Source: Opisthorchis felineus (lineage: Eukaryota; Platyhelminthes; Trematoda; Opisthorchiida; Opisthorchiidae). Taken from it: a DNA stretch of 64,000 bases. Location of the stretch: the NCBI GenBank assembly GCA_004794785.1, contig SJOL01006487.1, positions 257,155 through 321,154 of the forward strand, written 5' to 3'. Below are positions 1 through 12,300 of this stretch, piece after piece. A program made the translations under genes and the position numbers. Numbering within the stretch: the stretch's first letter is position 1; the number at the start of each line of letters is the position of its first letter. The notes beneath the pieces were generated by a model. The model was not told the DNA's origin. It saw only the letters and a list, made by a program, of their open reading frames with translations, and ran no database searches.

Positions 1-282
1 CAACTATTCAATAATGCAGCCAGCTGTCGTCCAAAAATGTACATTTATGTCAGGAGCAAAACATCCGCGCAATCGCTTTGGCTAGCTGCGTACAAAAGCA
101 AGTTGAGAATGAGTCATTTCGAAGGAACTTATTGAAAATAATTTGCATACTTAATCGTACAAAAGATTATGTTTGGCTTCATCCTTGACTCCAGAGGTTT
201 GCCCTCTATGTGTATGGAAGTCGATAATTATTCTTAGTAGTCAATTTATGCTTCAGTGTTGACGAAAATTGACATCACCTTT

Positions 283-360
283 CGACGAATACACTCATTT
301 GCATATCAATTGGGTTTTGACGGGAGACTCACCTGGAACCCAGCTGAATCTCTCGCTTAT
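283..360 (+). repeat. Half copy of an inverted-repeat (MITE-like) element
   Basis: This stretch matches the left arm and the central part of the complete inverted-repeat element at 53,673-53,808. Shared blocks include GGTTTTGAC, GGAGAC, ACCTGGAAC and AGCTGAATCTCTCG. The right arm is absent, so this is a truncated or half-deleted copy. Its arm agrees better in places with the right arm of the other copy (TACACTCAT, GACGGGAGAC), as expected if both arms of the family share one consensus. On the minus strand it contains CAG followed by GTGAGT, a consensus splice donor. No transposase is visible. Confidence 0.7.
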
Positions 361-608
361 GATGTTCTTCAGCAGCTTCTTAAAAAACGCGTGGTTGTTG
401 GTTACAAAATCAGCAGAAGCGCATAAATAGACGAAATTCGGACAGCAGCAAACAAAGTGGTGATATACCACGTATAATTTTTAGCTGCCATTTAATCTAC
501 GTTACATAATTAAATAGAGTATACTGATGTTTCAAGGAACACGGACAAAAAATTGATGTTTTTTCTGCAGTTGTCCAATCAAATTTCGACAAGTGAGTAC
601 AGCCCTGC

Positions 609-615
609 ATATAAG
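609..615 (+). promoter_or_regulatory. TATA-like box upstream of the candidate secreted-protein gene
   Basis: The sequence ATATAAG lies 48 bases before the first ATG and 69 before the second ATG of the candidate gene at 657. A start of transcription about 30 bases downstream would leave a short 5' leader. A motif this short occurs often by chance in AT-rich DNA, so its position is the only support. Confidence 0.18.
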
Positions 616-656
616 TCGCGCTGCTGGAACACGGCAGACCCATAACATAAAACCAG

Positions 657-1107
657 ATGAGCGAGCAAACGAACTGCATGGCTAGCACTTGTAAACGATG
701 GCCTTTCTTGAGCTTTGGCGTACTTTTAACCTTTGTTGGTCTGCTTGTTATTCCATCAGTTGAATCGCGATCTCTTGTGAAAGAAGATAGTTTCCCGAGT
801 ATCAGTTATCATCACTCAGCACCATGGGAAACAAGGCGTCCAGCCGCTTATCTGGGTGAGTTCAGTTGTCTCGACTAAACACTGCATCGTCCAAGGAACG
901 AAATACATAATTCTATGTAACTGATGCCAATACCTTATTATATGTTTAGAAATTCCCATTTCTGATAATTCAGTTAGCGCTTTAACCAAAGCTAAAAATA
1001 GTTGGAATTTATTGGAATCGGAGGTGTTACAAATTGTCACAGTGAAAGAGGTCGCGGATTACTGGTCGCATGTTATGCAAATGTTCGGTAGAAAATCATA
1101 TAATTGA
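657..1107 (+). CDS. Candidate two-exon gene for a short secreted, neuropeptide-precursor-like protein
   Basis: Exon 1 (657-855) ends at a good donor, G|GTGAGT. Exon 2 (950-1107) follows TTATATGTTTAG and continues the frame (one base plus two) to a TGA, with a 94-base intron. The product would be 118 residues from ATG 657, or 111 from ATG 678. I prefer 678 because it puts a basic n-region (CKRW) directly before a long hydrophobic core (FLSFGVLLTFVGLLVI) and a plausible cleavage site after SVES. The mature part has no cysteines, one Arg-Arg pair (residues 59-60), and near the C terminus Met-Phe-Gly-Arg-Lys followed by three residues. Gly-Arg-Lys is a typical amidation and processing site, so one amidated peptide of about 50 residues ending in Phe is predicted. 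Known NPY/NPF peptides end in Arg-x-Arg-Phe, which is missing here. The signal peptide and donor are seen; the peptide-hormone role is inferred. Exon 2 (52 codons) could be open by chance, and a minus-strand frame overlaps it. Confidence 0.32.
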
Positions 1108-4100
1108 TGACAGAAATGTCTCAGCTTGAGGAAAACACCTCCATGGACCAAGCAGCGAGGTATTTTGTTGGCTGGTTCCTAAAGTAAGAGACCCTAAAAG
1201 TTTGTCACTCCAGAGAAGCACCTGAAATTCACTTTTTCGAAGTTTTCTCCCTTCAGCGGATTCCCTGAAGACGGAATACTTTACTTATTTTTTAATTGTT
1301 AAATATACATATGGAGGACCATACGAAATATTTCCAGTGTTCTCGTACTAGCTCCTGAACTCGCCATTTTTGGAATGAACTACACCTAGTTCCAAACTTT
1401 TTCTCATTTTGATTTTGGTTTTAAATCGTTCTCATGAGAAGGCCATGAGATTATTATGAGAAAATTTAAACAATGAGCTTTAGTAGAAAATATCAACAAA
1501 AGGGCCGAATACTTTTGATTCGACTTGAGGTGTAAATATATTTTTGAACAGGTGTAGGATGGAACCTTCATATAAAACATGGCACGGTATGTTTTGGACT
1601 TGTTTGACAGGAATTTTTGTTCCGGTCTTCAAAATGACCGTTTGCAATATAAAACTTTAACATTTCGCACAATGGACCTCGTATACGCATTCATTCTCGA
1701 CAAATGAACCATTGGTATGCTTTTGGTCCTCATTCCGTAGCATAGTATAATAACTTAAATTGTTTCTCAGCAACGTTTTGCCGTTGAACAGAGGTACGAA
1801 CCATGTGAGCATGTTATCCACGTGTACTACAAACTCGATTCATTTTGAAAATTAGCATAATGCTTGAAACTGCGCAGAAGCTGTCACTAATACTACAACA
1901 GAGCATCTGTTGTCTAAGAGTTCTGTGAACAAATATCCCACCAATTCGATGACCATCCTAGTTGGACTGCTGTCAACGTCATCATGTTGGAGGGTATTAT
2001 ACGGTAGTCGCGAGTATTTTATACACCACTACCAATAGTATGACACTTCGCGTGCAGTTACCGTGGCTTTGGTATCAGCTAACCAGCGGTGGTCTCTTGT
2101 TAACGGACAAATTAGAGCCGTGATTAGGTGTAGCCTCTGCGAAAATGAGGTAAAACTTGAGTCTCTCAATTTCTGTGGATAATGGTGAGTCCCACGAGTC
2201 CCACTTCAAACTGGTATAATATATTACACGTAATAAATACATACATAATATATCCAAACGCCCTCATGTGGCACATATGCTACCAGATCTTTGTTTTATG
2301 AAATTTGTTGGCTGGAGAGCGCAAAACCTAAGCTAACTGGCATCCAAACCGGTCTATCTCAGCTCCAGAACACGTCATTTAGTCTGCATTTGTCATACCG
2401 GTACCCCTCAATGCTTGGAAGCTTGTATTTATATCCTCAGTTAAAGGATTGTAAAACAAAAAGCTTTTGTTGATTAGGACGCGTCTCACGCTGACATAGC
2501 TCTTTAACCTGATTGTACGCGACCAATATGGATAGATATAGAGGATGACAAAATGTCATCTGAAAATTTTGTCACCATCCTCAAAATTATTGGACTGAAC
2601 CCATCAAGACTTACTGGGTGACAAACCAATGAGACGTACTTGAAGTATCTGATCAGTTCGCAAATTACTCTGCGCACATATTTTTGCTGCAGTAAGGCGA
2701 TTGACATCTCAGGTAGGAGGGCAAAGTGTTCGGATTTTGTCGAAATGCGAAGTCCAAATACACAGGAAGAAATGAGCGAAGATGCGACTTTGGATCAAAA
2801 ACCATCTACTGACCATCCTTTTACCGAGAGCTGCCCTAGCAGCTGAACTGTAAAATTGTCTGTTCCATCAAACTCTTACTATTGAGCTTTGAATGTGGTT
2901 CAACACGCCCCTATCTAGTGTTTTTAAAGTTTGATGTCTCCTAATACTATTGTGCAGCCTGTTTTCCGTTTGCCCTAAATGTTATTGTAATTATTCAAGA
3001 AAGGGGAAGTTTCTACCGTCCCATCACGTTGTTCTGCTTCTCTTACCTTTCCTATGCTTCAGAGCTATGTACTCAAATCTTTCGTTCTATTCTGCGTAAC
3101 ATGAATAGGGAACGATACGAGTGTCTTTACATGGGCACCTGGCATACACATCTCAGTCCGATGTTCAGCTAAGCGGAAGTTCAACAACTCAGGATACAAC
3201 TGATAAGAATAACTCATGGGTTGTTGATTTCCATTGACTGAGGCCAATCTTTATTCTGCTATAAAATGACTTTAGGATAAATCACAATGTAAAATGGCAT
3301 ACCATCATTGAGACCCCATGTTATTAGGGCAATCAAAGTCGACTTTATTGGGTCAACTCCAACAAATCCGTTGATGATATTCAGTAACAGTTAGTATGAA
3401 TTCATCACCGCTGCGGTAAAAGAAACATGTGGACTGGAGTAGAAGTGAAGTACTTCATCGTTAGAAGGTGGCCAGTTGCACAGTACTAAAGAGCACCAAG
3501 GATCGTTGTAAAACTGAATATTCGAACATCGTTTTTTTTTCTTCTAGGATAAATGGTTTAAGTAAATGATGCATTATAATATTTTACCAGTGAGAAAACG
3601 GTACATTTATGAAGCATCCAATTTATTCGTGCTTCATAGTCAGCAGGTTGGCATGAAAGACATTTATCGTCGTATATCCACCTACTACTTAAATTCAGGG
3701 GAACAATGAATGCATAATTGGGTTTTTTAACCCAAGCATTGATAAAAAACCGCGTTTTTGAAGGATATCGTCATTTTAATCCGTTAGGTGTGTCATTAGC
3801 AGGCGATGCTGACCGTCATACTTGTTATGGTCTCGTTTTGGGTTACGAAAATCATAACTTTGCGGTTTCTTCAAGCACTGTTCAGCAAAAAATTTGCCAG
3901 AGGCACGGATAACTGTGCTGGCGTTATGTAGTGCACTTCAAATATGTCTGATGTGGATAATGAAATATAAAACAAGAATTGGCTCCATTCAAACTATATT
4001 ATCTTCCTTTAATCACTACTGGACAAACACAGCATTCGAAGTTTTGCAACCTTCATCAGTGGCCTGGTTCTCTTTTTTCACGTTGCTTGAGTATTTGTGT

Positions 4101-4307
4101 TGAGTGAATTTTTTCTGTTCGAAGTATAATTTGAAGCATTTTCACTGATCACATCGTTCAGTCAGATATTCCGGAGTTTCTTCAGGCGATTTGGAGCGCA
4201 ATTATGAGTTAAAACATTAATCACATGAAATACCCTCCCACGATTTATAGCAAGATGGTTTTCAGCAGTTTGTTGCATAGTTACTTGGGTTTTTTTTTCG
4301 ATTTTAG
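1108..4307. other. No recognised gene; probable intergenic or intronic DNA
   Basis: I see no recognisable domain or repeat here. One plus-strand segment, 2693-2846, follows an acceptor-like TTTTTGCTGCAG and runs open to a TGA. It encodes a polar, acidic tail rich in Ser, Asp and Glu and could be a last exon, but nothing upstream joins it in phase. Frames near 3,720-3,910 (plus) and 3,776-3,877 (minus) are both open and neither is recognisable. Confidence 0.5.
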
Positions 4308-4414
4308 AGGAAAAACGCCGCTCGGCAATAAACTTCAGAAAACTCTTGGAGGCGTTGAACTCACCAATGGAAGAGGATGACCTACTGCCAATCTCAAGTT
4401 TGCGATTCGGCTAA
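4308..4414 (+). CDS. Candidate terminal exon ending in Arg-Phe-Gly-stop (RFamide-like)
   Basis: A strong acceptor (a run of nine T, then CGATTTTAG) is followed by an open frame that needs one base from an upstream exon. The frame opens with Glu-Lys-Arg-Arg, a tribasic cleavage site, continues about 30 residues and ends PISSLRFG then TAA. A peptide released after the basic site would be about 29 residues, and its final Gly could be turned into an Arg-Phe-amide. RFamide and NPF peptides are a known flatworm class. About one RFG-stop is expected by chance in six frames of 64 kb, so the combination with the basic site and acceptor is the real argument. I found no upstream signal-peptide exon with certainty. 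A competing exon with good splice sites exists on the opposite strand (4,365-4,427). Confidence 0.2.
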
Positions 4415-5514
4415 ACACGCACTCGACCTATGAAAAAATGACTTGCGAAAACTTTACACATGTCACCATAAATACACTGTGTACCGAAGCTCCGTTATTT
4501 GATTGTACAACATGTTGGGATGAAAATTAACGGGCGATCACACGAAATCCGTTTCCACTGCCTAGGTAAAAGCCATCTCAACTGGATTCCACAAAGCATG
4601 AAATGCACCGTTGAATACCGTACACTTTGGTTTCAGAATGATTCAGTTATTCACTAATCATACAAAGGGAAATTGGGCTAATGACACATATCGTATTTCT
4701 CGACTTTTAGTGACTGGTGTGCTTTTTCTGACACGATTCCTGAAAATTTTCGGCCAAAATATGTCACCTGATCATTAAGTCTTAGAAAATCGAGCAAAAG
4801 CTTCATATCTTGTTTGTAGGGATAAGGCCATCCGCTTAATTTTATCGATACGGTTGTTGGAAAGGTAATGATCACAACCATACACCATCTGCTTAGTAGA
4901 CAACCGCACTTCATGTGTGGGAAGCGGGTGAAGGCCGATGGATGAGTAAATGTAAAGACTAGTGAAAATTCCGTGTTACCTATTCTGAGGTAAGGGTTTT
5001 AGTTTCAGGTACGTCACCTTCTAATTAAAAGTTTAACCACAAGACAGTAGTTACACTTTGTGGAAGGTAGTTCAGTCAGCGTAGTTTGTGGGATTATTGC
5101 AGCACGTCCACTTAGACGGGTTAATTTAAGTGCTTCGAGAAAGTGGTGGTCAAATAGAAATAATGGACTTCTCTCGTATATCAGTTTAGTGGTATTCAAA
5201 TTTTGGGAAATGGAGAATATACGTTATGAGCTAGGCGAAATGATGGCAAACAATGTGTCTAGTAAATCATCCTGGAGCGCACAAAACAAGATAAGGTCAA
5301 TGTACCAATCTGCACCATACGTTGGTTATACTGATTCCGATATTCAAGACACCTTCATCTACTGGCGACTGTATTCTTCCACGAAATTCTCTGGTTACAA
5401 TCCAAGCTGCACCGCAATTAATCTGTATAACGTCTTTAAAAATCACTGGTCTTATACCCTGATCATGGTGCACTTATTTTAAGCGCTGTGGTGTCACCCA
5501 TTTTTCGACTGGTA
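4415..5514. other. No recognised gene
   Basis: This stretch holds open frames on both strands: 4,678-4,914 minus, 78 codons with a hydrophobic N terminus, and 5,060-5,482 plus, 140 codons starting at GTG. Neither matches a family I know, and lengths like these are expected by chance. I leave them unannotated as genes. Confidence 0.5.
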
Positions 5515-6130
5515 AAGTAAGGTTTCAGATCGATTAGGTTTTCGTCTGCTAACTGAACACCAGGGTTTTTTAAAGACCTTTAGGCGTTCGTCACATTATT
5601 TCATTAGTCACGACATCAAATGGGAATGGAGCAATTGGGCACCCCCGACGAACAGCGCTTCGTGTACGGAAGCATTTATAGTGCTCTCCGTACACACTCA
5701 TCCGCCAGGAATTCTGAAAGCACAAAGCAGTTATTATGCTCACATGCTTCCGCCACTGAGCCAGTGTGGTAAGGAAAACAGACCGGTCAACTGATTCGAA
5801 TGCGCCTTGGAAATCCAGGAATACTGAAGTTGTGAATCGATCATACGTATGGTCTCTTTCTAGCACCTGACGACGTGTGAAGGTTTGGTCAAGGCGACCC
5901 ATACCAAGCCGGAGTCCTGCTTGCTGTTCTCAAGTCAGTCTTTTACGAGCCACCATTTGGCGACAAAGGAGAAGTGACACCTTAAGTGTATAACTCGGGC
6001 TAACTTGATCATTCCGTGAGTGCCGGATTTACCAAGGGTCCCATTTTGAAAATGGGTATCATCACAGATTTTTTGAGTTATCTGGGGCAGGCAAAGACAT
6101 CTGGCAAGTGCTGACTGAGAACTTAACTCC
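5515..6130 (-). pseudogene. RTE-type non-LTR retrotransposon reverse transcriptase remnant
   Basis: Read on the minus strand from about 6,080 down to 5,530, the translation follows the reverse transcriptase core of RTE elements in order, with frame changes. First comes IPIFK at about 6,050. After a stop comes EQQAG, followed in the same frame by GRLDQTFTRRQVLE. Motif A reads VFLDFQGAFESVDR (intact frame 5,591-5,902), with its catalytic Asp kept. Motif B reads RSAVRRGCPIAPFPF, where the usual GVRQGCPLSPFLF is damaged. A further block, NPGVQLADENLIDL, lies at about 5,531-5,572. The YADD catalytic motif that should follow is lost. At least two stops interrupt the frame. RTE elements encode an APE-type endonuclease plus reverse transcriptase and are abundant in trematodes; neither the endonuclease nor the C terminus is seen here. 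This is a dead fragment, and the clade assignment rests on motif wording only. Confidence 0.82.
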
Positions 6131-6299
6131 AATCCTTGAACAATAAGGAGTAAAGGTCGTTCGAACGAGGATCTCGGTGGCGCTTAAGAAAACATATGAA
6201 GTCATAAACCTTCAAGGCCTTATGGTTCAATATCCAGGGTTTTATTTTAGTTGCAGGATCCACATGAGTAGCAGCAGGTGCCCTCGAGAATCTCCTCTA

Positions 6300-6370
6300 A
6301 AGTGCTCGGCCTAGCGGTCAAGGGGTCCTTCTTCACCTGAGATGATCGCGTCACTCTAATTCTTGATAGT
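6300..6370 (+). repeat. tRNA-derived SINE-like head
   Basis: GGCCTAGCGGTCAAGG (about 6,308-6,323) closely resembles a pol III A box and tRNA D-arm. It is followed about 30 bases later by a degenerate B-box region (GATGATCGCGTCACTC). The order and spacing fit a decayed tRNA-derived SINE. It abuts the RTE remnant, and SINEs are often mobilised by RTE machinery. The following 400 bases are GC-richer than their surroundings and may belong to the same repeat cluster. Confidence 0.4.
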
Positions 6371-9300
6371 TTTGCTCAAGAGCGGCTTCCGGGGACCGAT
6401 TTCACGGATCAACTAAAATACTCTCCTGGCATTCTTGGCTTTCTGGACTTCTTCCATGCACTTACCCTTCCGTGTGCAGCCTCACTGCCAGCGAGCATGC
6501 TGACCTCCACTTGAAGCCTCATAAGTCGTCCGGCCAAATTATGTTCGAGACTGGAGGGAATATTGCTCCGGGATCCAAGCATCGTGACTCTTTCTGTAGT
6601 ATCCAGTGCTTGAGTGGGCCTGGTAGAGCCAAGCCACAGGTTAAACTCCCAGCACTGTGCAAGGATATGGTGATCTCGTCCCTGCATTAGTTCACATCTG
6701 ATGGACTGATGGAGGAGTTGGAAGGGACTACTCGCAAGTTATGCACGGATACCCCGAGTATGCCCCGTGGATCGCGGGGCACACAAACTGTCACATCACG
6801 CTAAGGTCTAGTCTCCTGGTGACACAAAACGCCAGTCAGCAACACAAAAAAAGACATAGGCGTGTTACAAGTTACAATGTCTCGGTCACGTCTTCTAAAA
6901 TGGCTATCTATTATTCTTCGTTGAGTGCCGTTGCCCTAATGCAACTGTTTGGCATGGGACAGGTGGGCATTTCCACTGACGATGCACGGTTCCATAGTGT
7001 GTTTCTTCCACGTTAGACGAGGTTCATTAACCAAAAAAATTGCATTAGTATGTCTTGGTCCAAGCGTCATCGCTCGTTCGCATTTACACAAGCTAATGAA
7101 GGTTTCTAACAGATAACTGTATGCATCTTCGTCGATTTCACAGCGTGCATTCTTACAAGTGGTGACTCTGCCTACCTGAGGTAAGAGCTCGATACTTTAC
7201 AGAAAGCAATTGGCAGAGGACGAATTATCTTGGTCAGATTAACTGGCATTAATAGAGTGGGTTACGAAGACGGGCGAAACATGAAACCTTTTTCCGACCG
7301 AATTGAGTGCAAACAACACAAATGCAATGCTGAGCTTATTGTGCACTAGTTTGAAGTCTAAAATATTTGTGTCCGACTACCAGATTCCCAATACTTGTTT
7401 CAACGATCCCCATAACAAACCAGAAACAGACTCATTGTCTAGGCGTTCTAAAAATGCAATTAACAAGCGCTTTTGGGGTGGGCTAAAACGGGTCCTCTAT
7501 ATCACTCCATAGAGGTATACCTATCAAACATCAAGGTTTTTAAAAATTTATGGACCGAATAAGGACATGACTGGTTACGCGGTCGAATAAAATGTGCGAA
7601 TACCCTCACGCATTAACTCCTAAAACAGGTGTTGTCGCTATGATATAAAAAACTGCATGATTTGACTTAGTTGAAAATGATGGTGGTGCAGGTCCACTTA
7701 GTTTAGTTTAACCATTCGTTTTCGCCTTCGAAATAATTTAATGAATGCATATGAACGGTGTTCCTACCGCAATTAAAGTGAGATGTGCCAAAGCAACGAA
7801 AGATAGGCTGGTGTACTGGTAAGTTGGATGGTTAGTAGCCCCTTAGAACACAATTCTTACAGTCATTCATCAATGTTTTTCTCTCAGTGGGAAATAAATT
7901 CTGATGTCACTCAACTTCTCTAGAGTCACACTAGTCAGCAACCCCTCAGTGCCTTAACCTGCTGTTGAGAATTTCTGCACGTGTTGACTAGAACAGCTGA
8001 TGTCCTGAAGCTCAAACTTTCCAGGCCTCACAAAGTCACGAAAAATTTACAGCAGATGATTTGGGACCTATTTTGGCACATTAAGAAGTGGAGGAGGACA
8101 ACATAAATAAACATTCAAGTTTAGTCGTCCACTGGAGCCATTGATAGTTGAATTCTAATGCCAATTTATATGCTTGATTTGATCATCCGAATAAAATGAA
8201 AACTAGCTGTCCATTCCGAACATGCCTTTATATCATATACCTTTTCGTTCAAACTATTATCATGGAACTCGCAGGATAGAAACCCCTCTTAAGTTTCGCG
8301 AAATTTGCACTGCTGATTATTCCAAGTAAAACAAGACAGCTGTACAGTGCTCATCTGATTTTCCGCATAGGGTAGCCTCACTTAGCAGCACCAAATCTTA
8401 TTTGAAAGTTCATAAATATCTCCACACTACTATGAATCTCCTTTTGTCGTTCTTGAACAATCATGACATATTCAAGGTCCATTCTCGGCGAAACGTCAAT
8501 TTCAGTAGTAACGCTCATCCTTCACACTCTATAAGTTGTTGCCTTCCGGTATTCATCATTCGTCAAAAAACCTGTTTCTGATACTCAGATCGCACGCAAA
8601 ATTAGATAACTTCACCGCACCATTCACTATCCCGACCTGACACTACGTCTACTACTTTCACCTCAAGAGGACATTGCTCGCGAATAGTGTCCATTATGGA
8701 ACATTGTCTATTTCTACTTAAGCAGATCTGGCTTATGCCATATAAAAGTAGTAAATTGCCCCAGGCACTCAAAACCGCGGTCTCAACAGCCCAAAATTAA
8801 AAATCTTCTCAGTGAAAACAGGATTACTTGGTGTGGTTAATAAAAGTGTGTAAAGTTGAATATTGAATACTGAATAAAGTTGAATATTTCCTGGTAAATA
8901 TTTTCAACACAACTCAGGTGGGGAATGACGCAATAGTAATCCCAATTTCTCGACAAAGTACGTAGGGTAATTTGATCTCATGGTAAGTTGCATACCCAAT
9001 TTTGAACGTCAATTTGGGTACATAAATTTTACATCAAGCTATCGTCAGATTACTGTCGAGACAGCAAACACATAAGGTCTTGTATAGGTTTCTCTGCTAA
9101 TGTTGAGGTTGCCATGGTTACACGTATAGCGAAAATGATTACCTGGACGGACACGAATTTTCTTCCACTATGGCTCAACTTTTACTTCCTAAGTTTCACC
9201 TGATCAGCCCAGTCGTCGTATTGCTGTGACGTTACCAGGCATCTTTTCCTTGAGTCTTACTACTCAAATTTTCCAACAATGTGATTTTCATCCATATGTT

Positions 9301-12300
9301 AAACGGCATGTTGACAACATGCCAGAACCACATTTCGAGAACACTTGTTCGATGTCATGTTAGCTGCCAAAGTATTCAAGTACGGGCCTTGACCTTGACG
9401 ACGGTAACGCGGTCTGGGTAAACTAAGAATGCTTGACCATTTGTTCCGCCCATAGAAAATTATCAATCATTGAGCAGAGTCTGTCACAATCGTGGTAAGA
9501 CGAGTGAACTAGGCTGATGTACCAAAGAAAGTGTTTTAGTGATGAGGATGATGCCATTTCAAACCAGCCGATTCCACTTTGCATCTCAAACCAAGTGGAT
9601 GCTGAAAAGTTACTTTTATGACTATTCCTACAATCGGCTAAACCCAGCGCATGCCATTACAACAGGAGAACTACTCTGTTATTCGAAACGCGAAAATCCT
9701 CGAAAGGCTTCTAACGAGAAGTGCTACGCTGTTTGTATCCAAACTAAAGTAAAAATACAGATTTTTGTGGCATTCAGTCATAGTATATTATCTGAACATC
9801 ACACTCATTTGGAGGTTAATGTCTTCCCATTAATGGTCGCAGAAACCCTTACAGTAATAGGTTTGTCGGAAAATTTTTCCTTCTCCAATTCTCACAGTTT
9901 TTTCAAGAAATAATAATAGCTTTCTCGGTGCAGAAATTTAGTTTCAAATTCTTGAACTCGCCTTTAAATCAGATAAATGGTGAGGGGCAGCCCGTTGGAC
10001 CCAGCTGTGGCTAGTATATTCAGGACAAATTCTAGGATACATTTAACACCATGAATTTTCAAACTGACCTACTGTAGACTGCACTCTGTTGATAGCCAGG
10101 GGCGTAGTACATACCCGTCAAATCATCCAGATTGTGAGGACAATTCACCTGAATCTCGGGATAACACAATATTGAGAGACCTGTAAAAAGGGTTAGTGTC
10201 CTTTGCATTTTATTAGGACACACTAAAAATGAATGTAAAACTAGCAAGCGTGATAATGAACCTAGGAAACCAAGCCATAAAGTAATTCCCTTCAAAAGAG
10301 ATAACAGCGACGATGGTAACGCAATAAAGCGGAGATAGTGTGACAGAAGTGCACGTCCACAAAGTACCTGGGGAGTTATCACTGTCCCCAGTCAGAGGAC
10401 CAAATCACACTGTATATTTAACTGTGCATCCCATCAGAGTGACAGGATCGATGGGGTTATTATCTCTAGAAAGAGGCAGTTTGTGCCTCTCTTGTCCGAA
10501 AGCACATTTTACGAAATATCGGGTCGACTCGCGGACAAAAGCACCTGTCTCCTACAGCCTGACATACCTTCGCAGGCTATCAAAATGAAATCACCTCAAA
10601 GTCCAGTAATGTTCGTCATCGCCGAAATTTGTGTTTTGTTCGAATTAAGGAATCAGAGTCAACAACACCTAAACTATCTACACGTGAAACCCAGCTAACT
10701 TAATCCGCTTAAGCTAAACTTCCGCCAAAATGGTATTGCTCGCTGTGTACGGTACATCCGGAGTGAGGTTTACCGTCAGAAACATTACGCCGCAATTCTC
10801 AGGAAAACCATTCTACATCGGGCCAGGGGTGGTAACAGTCGGCTTTACTCCGATATATTCGTCATTGAGCATATTTCTGGCGGTCGGGCTCAAAGAGTAC
10901 GCAACTTATCTTTTCCTCCTTGCGGTGAAACGACTGTGATGTCCCCTCATGGGTTCTCTTAAATTAGAGATGTTTACATATGGTCACCGTTTAGTAGAGT
11001 CTAGAAACAAACTTCTTATGTTCATTTCCTATAAACTACCAGCTTCGGGTGAAAAATTAGAGTGGTGGAAGCTTGCGATAACGCTGATACTACCAGCTCA
11101 ACTTGTGTTGCTAGAGTTTGTTGGACGTTTCGGTTACTTGTGTTCCTTGAAAATATATTGAGTTCAATTCCAGTCGATGGAGCTCAAGTGGAAGTTTTAG
11201 GCAAAAAATCATGACAGGTATATCAAGTGGGATTCTTAGATTCCCAGCTAGGTATGACCATCAATAACATTAATTCTCAGTGGTTTGTCTGTGTTCTCGT
11301 TCGATAGGAGACATCAAGGCATATTGTTTGTCTACCGGATATAAGCAAGAGTACTCAGCTGCATAAAAGCAACCCACTAATGGTTTGTCTCGAATCTTCA
11401 GGTTCAGCATCCTCAGCAGCTTTTACTTACTTTAGTTATACACGTGGCTTATAGTTTCCTTGAAAGTGGGGATTGAGTCTCTTGATTACGACGGGCAAAT
11501 AAATGGAATTTCTATCACTTTAGGTCCCACATGCAACTCGTTCATACCACGCGAACAATTTACGTTGAAACGTCTGACCGAAATCCGTACATTTCATTCA
11601 GATATACATAGATTATTTTGCATTAACATTCCCCAGAGTGCGAAGATAATTAGGTGTATGTTAGTTAGTTCATCTTCACCGCTGAGAATTCCCCGAACTG
11701 TGAATGATAAAATATCTAACAGAAATAACATTAACAACGCTGATACGGTCTAATCCGGACACCAACGGTGAAGATTAGCAGCAGAACAGCAAATATTGGC
11801 TAGTGAATACATCCACTGGGTGCAGGAGCCAATTTAAGAATATAATTCGCAGCGGAAAGAAAATAGCTTATTACAACATTATCTTGGAATAAGTGAGAAT
11901 AATTATTTTTCTTAGGGCCATTTGCGTGGTGACAACGAACTACGTCAGATTGGGTACGATTTAAACGGCCGGTCCATTTGAATTTGGTTGACTGTTGAAG
12001 TGAGGCATCACAACAAGTGTTGTTTAAATTGCTCTAATCTTCGAAGTTTTACCCCCGTTCTACGCTATTCTGACTATTTTTCTTCTTGAAACCATTCACT
12101 ATTAGCACTACTTACGACTTATTCTCGTTCCCGTTTCCGCGTTTCATCGCCCCCCCCCGTCACACGCCTCCTTGTGTAATGTACTTAAATTCCGGAATGT
12201 ACAGAACCGTAGTCAACTCTGGAGAAAAGGAAGCTCCCCCGCATGTCCACTTTATTTTCCTGCTTCCTTCCATTTGAGCAACTGAGATTTTATTTTCGCC

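Noticed and set aside
3776..4914. A three-exon minus-strand model (4,914-4,768, 4,427-4,365, 3,877-3,776) with good splice signals and matching phases, starting with a hydrophobic N terminus.
   Set aside because: It overlaps the equally plausible plus-strand RFG exon and another open plus-strand frame. The product matches nothing, and models of this size can be assembled from random sequence. It is kept only as the competitor to the RFG exon.
5060..5482. The longest non-transposon frame, 140 codons, plus strand.
   Set aside because: It starts at GTG, has no recognisable domain or splice context, and a few frames this long are expected by chance in six frames of 64 kb.
9539..9913. 124-codon plus-strand frame.
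   Set aside because: No domain, no conserved-looking motif, and the length is within chance expectation.
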